A DNA stretch of 64,000 nucleotides. It comes from Aquimarina sp. TRL1 (GTDB taxonomy: Bacteria; Bacteroidota; Bacteroidia; Flavobacteriales; Flavobacteriaceae). The notes under the pieces are model-generated. The model ran no database searches, was not told the origin of the DNA, and was given only the letters and a program-made list of their open reading frames with translations. Where the stretch lies: assembly GCF_013365535.1 (NCBI RefSeq), contig NZ_CP053590.1, positions 4,206,501 to 4,270,500 on the forward strand, given 5' to 3'. The position numbers and the translations under genes are program-made. The stretch's first letter is position 1. Each line of letters starts with the position of its first letter. Shown in pieces: positions 25,851 through 35,066 of the stretch.

Positions 25851-27407
25851 TTAATAATTACTTCGTATCTCTTTGTTTCTTAATAAGATTGCTGCCGATA
25901 GTAATCCTATAGAAAGGAATGTTATTATTGTTAGATGCATATAATTTTGATTTATACCACCGTAATAATCGAAATAAGAAATTGCATTCATGTTTATATA
26001 CGTTATCAGGAGGAAAGTAACCTCAAATAGTTTTTTGCCCCGACTTAGAATCCCCATGCATGTACTATAAGAAATAATGAATAGCCCTCCGATGACGATA
26101 CTGAAGCAGGAAAGAACATCCAATAAAATCAATTTTCTAACAATAAAAGGAAATACAAATAGTATTGATAAGCCCCATCCGCAAATCAGTTGAGCCAGAA
26201 AAACCCTTTTAATAGGAGAAAATGCAATAAATGAGAAATAGTGGACGCGATGTAACTTTTCTTTGATTACTAATTCTCCCCAGGTTTTGAGATGTAAACA
26301 CCAAAGAATAGGAATCACAAACTGTAAGGAAATGGTATCGTTCGTAAAAAAGAGCGCTATACATCCAATTATAGATAGTATCCAGATCCACTTAGAAGTG
26401 CTTCTGATTAGAAGTTTAATTTCTGTTTTTAATAACGGTAGGATAGATGTGGAATACGGCATATCAGATGATAAAAAAGAAATGTCAAAAGGGGTAATTT
26501 CGGCTTTTTTAGACACTGTTGTTGGGGTAGCTATAGAAAGTTTCTTTTTTTTCCGGAAACGATGAAAAACAAATGAGGAAATATAAACGGCTATAATACC
26601 CAATAATATCCATAGCACCCTGCTGATTAAATAGTATTTAGGAAAATGAATCCCACTAAAAGTAAAGCTTTCCAGTGTGGTATTATCACTTTTGACGATA
26701 TATCCAATTGCCAGAGAAGTGATATCAGTTTGAGTAATTGATTGTACTTGTTCCTTTATTTGATGAATAATAAGTTTTGTTCCGGTAAGATCACCCGAAA
26801 AACCATTTTCAGTTTCTGGGGTATTCGTTATCATAGTTATAAATAATACGAGAAAGAATACATTTAGAAGCGATGTTTTCGAACCGAATAAAGTTTCTAG
26901 AATAACCGCTATACAGGATATGACAAATATGGAAGGAAAGGTAACTACAGTATAGGGAATAATGAATTGCGATAGTTCCAATGAAAGTCCTGGTTCGTGA
27001 TATATACCAAAAAGAAACATACTCGTCAGGATAGAAACTCCTGTAATAGTCAGTAAAATCAAAAAATTGCTACAGACTTTTCCTATCAAATAATAAAAAT
27101 TAGAAATAGGAGTGGCAGCGATTAATGTTCCTACTTTAGAGTCATTATCTTTTTTTATACTGCTATTGATTAAATAAAAGCCAAAAAGAGAAATAAATAT
27201 ACTACTCATTACAGCAGTAATATATCCTATCCATGCAGAATTATAAATCCCAATATAATTATTGGCGTGTATCGTTATATAAGGAGCATCAGGAGCAGGG
27301 ATAAATGTATAAGACACCAATAAACTGATTGCTATTGTAATTAAAAAAGAATAGGATCTGATTTGTCGTAGGTAATACGTTTTTATAAAGGTGAAAAAGT
27401 GTATCAT
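25851..27407 (-). CDS. ABC-2-type transporter permease
   Basis: 518 residues with about twelve membrane helices in two halves, joined by a cytoplasmic loop with RFRKKKKLS (about 285-330). It lacks the MacB/FtsX periplasmic domain and fits a two-block ABC-2 permease such as those for antimicrobial export or gliding. I see no more exact family sign. Its ATG overlaps the TGA of the ATPase gene by four bases (ATGA), so the two subunits are made together. The 60 bases past its stop hold no clear terminator. Confidence 0.85.
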   Translation of the reverse strand: MIHFFTFIKTYYLRQIRSYSFLITIAISLLVSYTFIPAPDAPYITIHANNYIGIYNSAWIGYITAVMSSIFISLFGFYLINSSIKKDNDSKVGTLIAATPISNFYYLIGKVCSNFLILLTITGVSILTSMFLFGIYHEPGLSLELSQFIIPYTVVTFPSIFVISCIAVILETLFGSKTSLLNVFFLVLFITMITNTPETENGFSGDLTGTKLIIHQIKEQVQSITQTDITSLAIGYIVKSDNTTLESFTFSGIHFPKYYLISRVLWILLGIIAVYISSFVFHRFRKKKKLSIATPTTVSKKAEITPFDISFLSSDMPYSTSILPLLKTEIKLLIRSTSKWIWILSIIGCIALFFTNDTISLQFVIPILWCLHLKTWGELVIKEKLHRVHYFSFIAFSPIKRVFLAQLICGWGLSILFVFPFIVRKLILLDVLSCFSIVIGGLFIISYSTCMGILSRGKKLFEVTFLLITYINMNAISYFDYYGGINQNYMHLTIITFLSIGLLSAAILLRNKEIRSNY

Positions 27408-28273
27408 GATTCAGTGGTATTGGTAAGGTATAGATAAGCGTCTTCTAGGGTAGGTGTTACAGGAGTAGCTGGTATCTCAGGTGATGTACAGGCATATCGC
27501 ACTGTTAGCACATCTTTTTTTCTGGTGTATGAGATTAAAATGTGATCTTTTTTGAAACTTGCTAAAGAAGTCAGGGGGATAGAAGACTCAAAAATGTATC
27601 CTTTTGCTACTTTGATGATTTCTTCGGGATGTTGGTGAACCAGTAAATGCCCCTGTTTCATAATAGCAACACTATCGGCGATGGTATCTATATCAGAAAC
27701 AATATGAGAGGATAATATGATAATAGATTGCTGGGATAAATCAGTTAATAAATTTCTAAAACGAACCCGTTCTTCCGGATCCAGACCAACTGTGGGTTCG
27801 TCTAGTAATATAAGTTTAGGATTGTTTAGTAAGGCTTGTGCAATTCCTATTCTTTGCTTCATCCCTCCGGAATAGGTGCTAATTGGTCGTTTTGCAGAAG
27901 CTAGCAGGTTTACCCCTTCCAGTAAGTAGTGAATTCTCTCGAGTACTTTTTTCCCCTCAAGTCCTTTTAAAGCAGCAATGTATTGAAGAAATTCGTAGGC
28001 ATTGAGAGATTCATATACTCCAAAATCCTGAGGCAGATACCCCAATTGCTTTCTCAGGTAATTAGGATCTTTGACAATGTTGTTTTTGTTTAATAAAATA
28101 TGCCCTTCAGTAGGTGTATGTAGCGTTGCTATCATTTTTAGTAAGGTAGATTTACCAGCTCCATTTGGTCCTAATAAACCCAGGATCCCTTTTCCTGCTG
28201 ATAATGTATACGCTTGTATTCCCCATTTATTTTTGGAATATCGCTTAGAGACTTGATTAATTTCTAACTGCAT
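27404..28273 (-). CDS. ABC-2-type transporter ATP-binding protein
   Basis: 289 residues from the ATG at 28273; an 18-codon extension upstream is unlike the family. Walker A GPNGAGKST (35-43), Q-loop LPQDFGVYE, signature YSGGMKQR, Walker B LILLDEPTVGLDP and the H-loop LSSHIVSD are all present, so the ATPase should be active. The C-terminal 70 residues form the regulatory region seen in CcmA/NatA-type subunits. It forms an exporter with the following permease. It diverges from a LytS/LytTR pair across a 249-base region with a palindrome, which suggests regulation by that pair. Confidence 0.92.
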   Translation of the reverse strand: MQLEINQVSKRYSKNKWGIQAYTLSAGKGILGLLGPNGAGKSTLLKMIATLHTPTEGHILLNKNNIVKDPNYLRKQLGYLPQDFGVYESLNAYEFLQYIAALKGLEGKKVLERIHYLLEGVNLLASAKRPISTYSGGMKQRIGIAQALLNNPKLILLDEPTVGLDPEERVRFRNLLTDLSQQSIIILSSHIVSDIDTIADSVAIMKQGHLLVHQHPEEIIKVAKGYIFESSIPLTSLASFKKDHILISYTRKKDVLTVRYACTSPEIPATPVTPTLEDAYLYLTNTTES

Positions 28274-28369
28274 AATTGTAATTTTGATTGATGAATGACC
28301 TTGATAAGATCGTTTTAATAGATACAAAATTGAAATAAGAGTAAGACAACTAGAAATTTATATGATAAC

Positions 28370-28389
28370 TGATCATAAAATCATGATCA
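28370..28389. promoter_or_regulatory. Palindrome in ABC / LytS divergent region
   Basis: TGATCAT-AAAATC-ATGATCA is a perfect inverted repeat with 7-base arms and a 6-base spacer. It lies 97 bases upstream of the ABC ATPase start and 134 bases upstream of the kinase start. LytTR proteins usually bind direct repeats, so this may be the site of another regulator. Confidence 0.4.
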
Positions 28390-28495
28390 CTAGAGCAGTA
28401 ACTTAAGAACAACCACTCATCAGGATTATAAGGCGTTTTACATTTAAAAGAAGAGTATTGGTCATTAAATTATATAAGAAATCCATGGTTTCAGT

Positions 28496-28503
28496 TATTT
28501 TTG
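28496..28503 (+). promoter_or_regulatory. Candidate -7 box of the second LytS/LytTR operon
   Basis: TATTTTTG matches TAnnTTTG and ends 19 bases before the ATG of the kinase gene, implying a very short leader. No TTTG element stands 19-21 bases before it, so this is tentative. Confidence 0.35.
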
Positions 28504-28522
28504 AATAAAACAATAACAGAGT

Positions 28523-29500
28523 ATGTCAAAAATAGATGCGCTCATTGATAATAAAATTATTCAGAACATTGTGGTTTGGATTTTTTTATTTCTGGCAATG
28601 TACATTATGATTCAGGCAGATGATAAGGTAAGCATGACATTGGGTGTCATAGCCTTTTTATGCCCACCTATTTATATCAATAACCTTTTGATTTTACCTT
28701 TGTTTTTTAAGGGAAGAAAGGTTTTAGCAAGTATGTTGGTTATTGTCAATTTATTAGTTTTTGCCGCCGTTGGAACATATTTGACAGTGTATTTATCAGA
28801 TACTTTCGAATGGCGTATGTTTTATAACTTGATAGGCATTTTGCTTCTTACATTTTCTTTTAGTAGTAGTATCAAAATAGCAAGAGATAGTTTTGAGCGA
28901 AGACATCAAAATAAACAAGCAGAACTAGAATTGCTGAAAGGACAATTGAATCCTCATTTTTTATTTAATACATTAAATAATCTTTATGGCTTATCAGTTA
29001 TAAAATCTGACGCACTACCATCCTTGATGCTTAAATTATCAGATTTATTGAGATATAGTTTGTATGAAACATCAGAGAAATTAGTCCCATTAGCAAAAGA
29101 GATTCACTATCTAGAGAATTATATTGCATTGGAGAAGATTCGATTAGAAGATAAGGTAAAAGTAGACTTTCATATCTCCGGAGCAGCAGATACCGTAAAA
29201 ATAGCTCCAATGCTTTTAATCGTTTTTGTAGAAAATGCGTTTAAGTATTTGGGAAAAAACAATAAAGAAGAAGAAAATGTTCTGATACATTTAGAAATTT
29301 CAGAAACAAGTCTTATTTTTCGATGTGAGAATAGCATAGGAACCTTAAAAAATGAACCGGAAGATCTGATTACTAAAAATAAAGGGATTGGGGTACAAAA
29401 TGCCAAAAAAAGACTAGCCTTGTTATATCCGAACAGGCATAGATTGACCAATAAGGAAACAGCTAACCAATACAGTGTGTGTCTAACGATTGAAGTGTAG
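28523..29500 (+). CDS. LytS-type sensor histidine kinase (pair 2)
   Basis: 325 residues. Four membrane helices (about 13-31, 38-62, 67-90, 98-116) then the kinase core with LKGQLNPHFLFNTLNNLYGL (phosphoacceptor His145), FVENAFKYLG and GIGVQNAKKRLALLYP. There is no separate sensor domain, so signals are sensed in or next to the membrane, as for kinases that watch over neighbouring ABC exporters. Three bases separate its stop from the regulator start. It is divergent from the ABC-2 transporter operon. Confidence 0.92.
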   Translation: MSKIDALIDNKIIQNIVVWIFLFLAMYIMIQADDKVSMTLGVIAFLCPPIYINNLLILPLFFKGRKVLASMLVIVNLLVFAAVGTYLTVYLSDTFEWRMFYNLIGILLLTFSFSSSIKIARDSFERRHQNKQAELELLKGQLNPHFLFNTLNNLYGLSVIKSDALPSLMLKLSDLLRYSLYETSEKLVPLAKEIHYLENYIALEKIRLEDKVKVDFHISGAADTVKIAPMLLIVFVENAFKYLGKNNKEEENVLIHLEISETSLIFRCENSIGTLKNEPEDLITKNKGIGVQNAKKRLALLYPNRHRLTNKETANQYSVCLTIEV

Positions 29501-29503
29501 TGT

Positions 29504-30220
29504 ATGAATACTATTTCTTGTATAATAGCAGATGATGAGCCTATAGCGAGACAAATTCTGGAGAGCTATATAAAGCAAGTTCCCGGGCTAGAACTGGTAG
29601 GTGTTTGTAAAGATGCTTTTGAGGTGATAGACATTTTGTCAAAAAAAGAAGTCTCTCTTCTCTTTTTGGATATTAATATGCCAAAACTATCGGGTATAAG
29701 CTTGTTAAAAACAATGTTGAACCGCCCCGAAGTAATTATTACTACAGCTTATCCGGAATATGCGTTAGAAGGATTCGAACTGTCTGTTACGGATTATTTA
29801 TTAAAACCATTTTCTTTAGAGCGATTTATTCAGGCAATTGTAAAAGTACAACAGAAACAACAAGTAGCTCTCCCTAGGGAAGAAAAACAATTTGTAGAGA
29901 AGAAAGAAGCTGCTATTTTTATCAAAAGTGATAAAAAAATCATACGATTGTTGATAGATGATATTGTGTATATAGAAGCATATGGTAATTATATAAAGAT
30001 TTTTTCTGATCGTATGATTCTTTCACCACAAACATTATCTGATTTTCTTGCCAAATTACCCGAAGAGTATTTTATCCGAATTCATAAATCGTATATTATT
30101 AATATTCATAAACTACAACAAATAGAAGGAAATCAGCTGTTAATGAATGATGGGAGTGCTCTTCCGGTTAGTAAATCGTATAAAAAAATACTCCTTCAAA
30201 AGATCGAAGAAAACTCCTGA
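29504..30220 (+). CDS. LytTR-family response regulator (pair 2)
   Basis: 238 residues. Receiver with DDEP, phosphoacceptor Asp56 (FLDINMP), TTAYPEYALEGF and Lys in DYLLKPFSL; LytTR domain with FIKSDKKIIRLLIDDIVYIEAYGNYIKIF, LPEEYFIRIHKSYIIN and LPVSKSYK. About 30 % of positions look shared with the pair 1 and pair 3 regulators, so they are family members rather than recent copies. Ends before a strong hairpin terminator at 30357. Likely target: the divergent ABC-2 transporter (inferred from position). Confidence 0.93.
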   Translation: MNTISCIIADDEPIARQILESYIKQVPGLELVGVCKDAFEVIDILSKKEVSLLFLDINMPKLSGISLLKTMLNRPEVIITTAYPEYALEGFELSVTDYLLKPFSLERFIQAIVKVQQKQQVALPREEKQFVEKKEAAIFIKSDKKIIRLLIDDIVYIEAYGNYIKIFSDRMILSPQTLSDFLAKLPEEYFIRIHKSYIINIHKLQQIEGNQLLMNDGSALPVSKSYKKILLQKIEENS

Positions 30221-30356
30221 ATATAAATATTTTTACAAATTACGGTTTCCCGTAAAGTTAGTAGATAAGGGATATGTATCTTGGCCACTGACAAATGATT
30301 TGAATTGATCACTTAGATCATTCCTTTAGATTGATTTGTTGTTTTTAGTGGAGAAT

Positions 30357-30396
30357 ATATTAGGATATGAGCTTTGTCTCATATCCTGATATTTTA
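30357..30396 (+). terminator. Terminator after the second LytS/LytTR operon
   Basis: ATATTAGGATATGAG pairs with CTCATATCCTGATAT (one G-T pair) around the 6-base loop CTTTGT, followed by TTTTAG. It lies 137 bases after the regulator stop; the bases between show no gene. Confidence 0.75.
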
Positions 30397-30509
30397 GTAT
30401 TATAAATTGATACTTGATACAGAGTTGATTGTCAATTTTTCCTTTTCTAAACAGTAAGAATGGCGTAGTTGTTGATGACCATATGAGCCTAATAAACCAG
30501 TTTATTCAT

Positions 30510-31061
30510 ATGAAACACACGCTAATTTTTATAGCAGTAGTACTCTTTTCTACAAATTTATTTTCTCAGGAAACAATAAGTGCTAATGGCTTTTTTTATA
30601 AAGTATCGGTATCGACCTCTTTGATAATAAACGAGAATGAAGCGATTCGGGTTTTATTTGGCGAAGAAAATGAATTCATCGATACAAGTGGATTTTTCTT
30701 AAATAATACGATGGGGTACCAAATAGATAAGCGCTCTTCTTTGGGAGTTAATTTAGGGGTAGATTGGCACACCAGACAGGGATTATTTTTTTTACCGATT
30801 TATTTGGATTATAAATACAATTTAATTTTAGGAGAAGAAGGAGCTTTCTTTGTTAGAGGCGGGTATGGAATATTATCGAATATAGCACATGATTTTGAGA
30901 AAGGTAATATGTATAAAGTAGGAGCTGGAATACAAGGAATAGTGAGCTCTAAGGGAAATGCTATTTTAATTGGGGTGGACTATACTCAAAAAAGATTTGG
31001 AATAGAGAAAAGAGATCGATTATCTACGGTATCGATTTCTTTAGAATTAATGCTTTTTTAA
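30510..31061 (+). CDS. Small outer-membrane beta-barrel-like protein
   Basis: 183 residues from the ATG at 30510, which gives a good signal peptide (MKHTLIFIAVVLFSTNLFSQ); a TTG 27 codons upstream is rejected. The mature part alternates short amphipathic strands (YQIDKRSSLGVNLGVDW, LFFLPIYLDYKYNLI, FFVRGGYGI, AILIGVDYTQKRFG, VSISLELMLF), as in eight-stranded OmpW/OmpX-sized barrels, and ends in Phe, a frequent assembly signal. No closer family can be named. It stands alone. Confidence 0.75.
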   Translation: MKHTLIFIAVVLFSTNLFSQETISANGFFYKVSVSTSLIINENEAIRVLFGEENEFIDTSGFFLNNTMGYQIDKRSSLGVNLGVDWHTRQGLFFLPIYLDYKYNLILGEEGAFFVRGGYGILSNIAHDFEKGNMYKVGAGIQGIVSSKGNAILIGVDYTQKRFGIEKRDRLSTVSISLELMLF

Positions 31062-31123
31062 AAGTAAGATTTCCTTTCTTTTCATACATTCGTAACAGGG
31101 ATACCCCCTTCAATGAATAAAGA

Positions 31124-31759
31124 ATGAAAATAATAGATATTTCCACCTGGAAGCGAAAAGAACATTTTGAATTTTATAAGTCATTCGATGAACCATTTTT
31201 TGGGCTTGTTTCAGAAGTGGATTGCTCAAAAGCATACCGGTATTCTAAAAATACGAAAAGTTCCTTTTATGCACTATATCTGCATGCATCAATATCGGCT
31301 ATAAATGAGATTGAAGAATTTAAGTGCAGAATTAATGAACAGGGAACTCCTGTATATTATGACACTATTCATGCAGGTTCAGTGATCGCAAGAAATAATG
31401 GAACATTTGCTTTTGGATTTATTCCTTATGATACAGACCTGAATAGATTTTCAAACTCCTTACAAAAGGAAATCAAAGCGGTGCACAACTCAGAAGGAAT
31501 GCGATTAAATAAAGAAACCTCTCGGATAGATATGATTCATTACTCGGCAATTCCCTGGAGTACCTTTAGCGGATTAACACATGCACGGAACTTCTCAGTT
31601 AGAGATTCAATTCCCAAAATAACCTTTGGGAAAACCTATATCAAAGACACAAAAGTTATGATGCCAGTAGCCGTTAATTTACATCATGGATTGGGAGATG
31701 GATTACATATAGGAATGTTTTTAGAAAGCTTCCAAAACCACTTAAACCTTTATACATGA
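31124..31759 (+). CDS. Chloramphenicol-acetyltransferase-family protein
   Basis: 211 residues, the usual length. The protein begins I-DISTWKRKEHFEFYKSFDEPFF, as CAT enzymes do, and ends with the active-site motif NLHHGLGDGLH, where His188 is the expected general base and Asp192 the supporting residue; TFGK and the SAIPWSTFSGLTHAR region are also family features. True CAT enzymes use HHAVCDGFH, and here the Ala-Val-Cys is Gly-Leu-Gly, so chloramphenicol may not be the substrate. Chromosomal CAT-like acyltransferases with other acceptors are common. It starts an unrelated run of enzymes on the same strand. Confidence 0.85.
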   Translation: MKIIDISTWKRKEHFEFYKSFDEPFFGLVSEVDCSKAYRYSKNTKSSFYALYLHASISAINEIEEFKCRINEQGTPVYYDTIHAGSVIARNNGTFAFGFIPYDTDLNRFSNSLQKEIKAVHNSEGMRLNKETSRIDMIHYSAIPWSTFSGLTHARNFSVRDSIPKITFGKTYIKDTKVMMPVAVNLHHGLGDGLHIGMFLESFQNHLNLYT

Positions 31760-31876
31760 TGTATGTTGTCTATTAAAAACGTTAATACAGGTTAATTTAG
31801 AGTTAAAGTGCTGTATGATAGTGTTTTTAACTGTACTGTTTTATACTTTCATTTCAAGTTAGTAAACCAGATAGGT

Positions 31877-33106
31877 ATGTATAGAAGTGTAGCAGAATCT
31901 CAGACCTTATTAATCAATACGCAGTCTAGAAAATTAGAAGCAGAAAACAAAAGTGTAATAAAATTCGGATTTGGACAATCCCCTTTTTTTCCTCCCCAAT
32001 TTGTGATGGATGCATTAAAGGAAGCAGTTCACCATAAAGAATATACATCAGTTCAGGGAGATTATGAATTGAGAAAATTGATTGCTGATTTTCATCGACA
32101 ACACAATGGAATAATCACAGATCCAGATAATATCTTAATAGCTCCAGGTTCTAAATCATTATTATATTCAATACTGATGTCTTTTGAGAAAGCTGATGTT
32201 TTTATTGCTTCTCCCAGTTGGGTATCCTATGAGCCTCAGGCAAGATTGGCAGGGCATACGACTATAAGATTAAAAACATCGTTTGAAGATCGTTGGAGAA
32301 TTACACCAGAAATGCTAGTGGAGGCTTCTAAAGAAAAAAAGAATGAAGTTTCTATTTTAATTCTTAATTATCCAGGAAACCCAGATGGATTATCATATAC
32401 CGAAGAAGAATTGACATCATTAGCAGGTACAGCTAAAGCATTAGACATCTTAGTAATTGCTGATGAAATTTATGGTTTACTGAATCATTCCAATACACAT
32501 AAATCATTTGTTCAGTATTATCCCGAGAAAACGATTACTACTACAGGTTTGTCTAAGTGGTGTGGGGCAGGAGGATGGAGATTAGGAGTTGCATTGTTAT
32601 ATGATTCAATAGCACCAGCATTCAAAAAAACACTTATAGGAATTGGTTCGGAAACATACTCTTGTGCCCCTGCGCCTGTTCAGATGGCTGCGAGAGCAGC
32701 ATATGGTAATTTCCAATTATCTATGGAATATGTAAATGCACAAAATAAATATCTGAGTATGATTGGAAATTATTGTGCCACCGTTCTGAATGAAAATGAT
32801 ATTCAAACCCATACCCCTGAAGGAGGGTTTTATCTTTTTCCGGATTTTTCTAGGTTTAAAAAGAAATTGTCAGATCGTGGGATTTTTACCTCTTTTCAAT
32901 TGTGCGAAAAACTGTTAGAAGAAACAGGAGTCGCCTTATTACCTGCAGCTGCTTTTGGCTTTGAAAAAGAGTATCTGGCAGCCAGATTAGCATATGTGGA
33001 TTTTGATGACCCGTTAATAGAACACTCAACAGGGACGGTAGAAGAGCTTTTTCCTCGAGTAGTAAAGGGGATCGCTGCAATTGTACAATGGTTTTCGAAA
33101 ATGTAG
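31877..33106 (+). CDS. Class I/II PLP-dependent aminotransferase
   Basis: 409 residues from the ATG at 31877; a GTG 23 codons earlier extends the frame but not the fold. Fold type I features: GSKSLLYSI (binding of PLP phosphate), Asn164 in LNYPGNPDG, Asp196 in VIADEIYG, the Schiff-base lysine Lys227 in GLSKWCGAGGWRLG, and a C-terminal substrate arginine in AARLAYVDF. Typical enzymes read NPTG and SKxxxxxGxRxG; the match is good. Which amino acid is used cannot be told. Possibly functions with the following genes, but gaps of about 100 bases argue against a tight operon. Confidence 0.9.
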   Translation: MYRSVAESQTLLINTQSRKLEAENKSVIKFGFGQSPFFPPQFVMDALKEAVHHKEYTSVQGDYELRKLIADFHRQHNGIITDPDNILIAPGSKSLLYSILMSFEKADVFIASPSWVSYEPQARLAGHTTIRLKTSFEDRWRITPEMLVEASKEKKNEVSILILNYPGNPDGLSYTEEELTSLAGTAKALDILVIADEIYGLLNHSNTHKSFVQYYPEKTITTTGLSKWCGAGGWRLGVALLYDSIAPAFKKTLIGIGSETYSCAPAPVQMAARAAYGNFQLSMEYVNAQNKYLSMIGNYCATVLNENDIQTHTPEGGFYLFPDFSRFKKKLSDRGIFTSFQLCEKLLEETGVALLPAAAFGFEKEYLAARLAYVDFDDPLIEHSTGTVEELFPRVVKGIAAIVQWFSKM

Positions 33107-33199
33107 GCGTCCATGTTTTTAGAATGATTTTAAGAAGATATAACGCTGATAATCTTTTAAAATTTCTTACTTTTCTGACAAGAAATAAGCAAGAAACAA

Positions 33200-34426
33200 G
33201 TGGAAAATTATTGTACGTTATACGCTCATAAATCATGTTATGAAGAGATAAAAGAAATTGTAAAACAAACACTTCCCAAAGCCAGAATTACAGATACGAA
33301 TACTGAAGGAGGAAAAACAATGTTGGTCTCCAGGAAAAAAGGAATATTTGGTTCCAGGCAATTTTTTCAGATTTCATACCGGGAACGAGAAAAGCTGTCC
33401 TATACGATTGATTCGGTTACTGATGCACTGACTCGTAATTTGACAGGGATGATCGGGTATGTAGATGCTATTCAGACATCTAACCAGGAAATACAACAAT
33501 TACTGATCGAAAAAATCAGGACGATTAATGCCGAGTTTCCAATATTGCATAAAGGTGATATGGATGATGAAATCGCACTTGTTACAGAAAAAATAAGCGA
33601 AGCACTAGATACCATTGCTTTTGTATCTCCTGAGTCTCCGATTGGTAAATCCGCTTCACAACATTTTCTCAATAACAATTTAGAATTACTTCTAGATGCT
33701 GATGGCGTATCAAAAGTATCTTCTCTTTCGGTAGAAATTGATGCAGCTTATTTTGATGGGAATCAGGAAGATATTACAGATGAACAGAAAGAAAGGAAAC
33801 AGACGAGTGAGAAAATTTTAGAGCGACTGGAAATAAAAACTAACCAGCATTTACCGTGTCTTCCTTCAGAAAAAGAAATCCTTTTTAGAACTCCCAAAGA
33901 AATAGCGGAGAGAGTAGTTGGTTTGGCATTGACCAATATTGTTGCATTTAACGGAATTTCGGGAGAACAAGCCATCGCATATGCCAAAAAACATGGAGTG
34001 TATTATGTATTGACCCCAAATGAAATTGACTTTCTGACCAATCCTACTGAAGAGAAAAAGCATAGAGAAAGCTGGAAATGCGAAGGCATATGGGTTCTCA
34101 TGTGGGCACTGAATATTATTAGTGATTTAGGAGCAATGGATCAACTTGTAAATTTAGATGAAATATCCGAAGAAGCATATCCGATAGGAGCAGAGAAAGA
34201 TCCTAATATTTTTATAAATCGTTGTTTAGTCTTCAGGGATAAAAATCAGATATTGGATATGGCAGATCTATATTACAGAGCTGATTGGGCATGTGTCGAT
34301 GCGAGGATGGGGGAAAATGAAATAAAATCACTCAATCCAGGGTTGGTTTATGAACGTCATTACGCATTTAACTGGTTAATACGCTATAGGGATCAGGAAT
34401 GGGATGATGTAAGTTGTGATACCTGA
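33200..34426 (+). CDS. DUF4272-domain protein
   Basis: 408 residues starting at GTG 33200 (AAGAAACAAG-GTG context). If GTG is not used, the first ATG lies about 40 codons in. The C-terminal half (about 205-405) fits DUF4272: TPKEIAERVVGLALTNIVAFNG, RESWKCEGIWVLMWALNIISDLGAM, IFRDKNQILDMADLYYRADWACVDAR and YERHYAFNWLIRY. The N-terminal half is an unassigned alpha/beta region (YAHKSCYEEIKEIVKQ, FFQISYREREKLSYTIDS). Function unknown, cytoplasmic. The family often accompanies toxin or polymorphic-effector loci, but no such neighbour is seen here. Confidence 0.8.
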   Translation: MENYCTLYAHKSCYEEIKEIVKQTLPKARITDTNTEGGKTMLVSRKKGIFGSRQFFQISYREREKLSYTIDSVTDALTRNLTGMIGYVDAIQTSNQEIQQLLIEKIRTINAEFPILHKGDMDDEIALVTEKISEALDTIAFVSPESPIGKSASQHFLNNNLELLLDADGVSKVSSLSVEIDAAYFDGNQEDITDEQKERKQTSEKILERLEIKTNQHLPCLPSEKEILFRTPKEIAERVVGLALTNIVAFNGISGEQAIAYAKKHGVYYVLTPNEIDFLTNPTEEKKHRESWKCEGIWVLMWALNIISDLGAMDQLVNLDEISEEAYPIGAEKDPNIFINRCLVFRDKNQILDMADLYYRADWACVDARMGENEIKSLNPGLVYERHYAFNWLIRYRDQEWDDVSCDT

Positions 34427-34574
34427 TACAACAACGGTTTTTTATTGGTGCCAAAAGGTCAATAATCAATTATCTTGTAGTGTGAAATTACGAGATGCAC
34501 AATATAAGAAGGTGGATCAAAATAAAGTCTTCTAAATACTATATGATATTCTAGATACAATAAAATAATTACAG

Positions 34575-35042
34575 ATGAAAGAGCATCAATATCAGGTTTC
34601 TATAAAGTGGACAGGAAATCAAGGAGAAGGAACAGCGGCTTATAAAGCATATTCCAGAGATTATTCAATTTCTGCTAAGGATAAAGCAAATCCTATCTTG
34701 GGATCATCTGACCCCTCTTTTTTAGGAGATAAAACAAGGTATAATCCAGAAGATTTATTAGTCGCTTCTGCCTCATCATGTCATATGCTATGGTATTTAC
34801 ATTTGTGTTCTGTTCATAAAATTATTGTGGTAGATTATGAAGATCATGCAGAAGGTATTATGGAAGAAACAGCTACTGGTACTGGGGCTTTTAAAGAGAT
34901 TATTCTTAATCCTGTTGTTACGATTTCTGCATTAGAAGATGTAGAGAAAGCAAAAGAATTACATCACGAAGCAAATAACATGTGTTTTATAGCTAATTCA
35001 TGCAATTTTAGTATAAAACACAAAGCGAAAATTGTTGTATAA
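34575..35042 (+). CDS. OsmC-family peroxide-reducing protein
   Basis: 155 residues of the OsmC/Ohr fold: NPEDLLVASASSCHMLWYLHLCSV has the peroxidatic Cys69 and the resolving Cys78, with Arg and Glu partners nearby (SRDYS, PEDL). It corresponds to the short OsmC type (YhfA-like spacing) rather than Ohr. Predicted role: thiol-based detoxification of organic hydroperoxides in the cytoplasm. It starts 24 bases before the PanE-like reductase gene and probably shares its transcript. Confidence 0.9.
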   Translation: MKEHQYQVSIKWTGNQGEGTAAYKAYSRDYSISAKDKANPILGSSDPSFLGDKTRYNPEDLLVASASSCHMLWYLHLCSVHKIIVVDYEDHAEGIMEETATGTGAFKEIILNPVVTISALEDVEKAKELHHEANNMCFIANSCNFSIKHKAKIVV

Positions 35043-35066
35043 AGTAAAGAAAAAGATTTGTAATAC

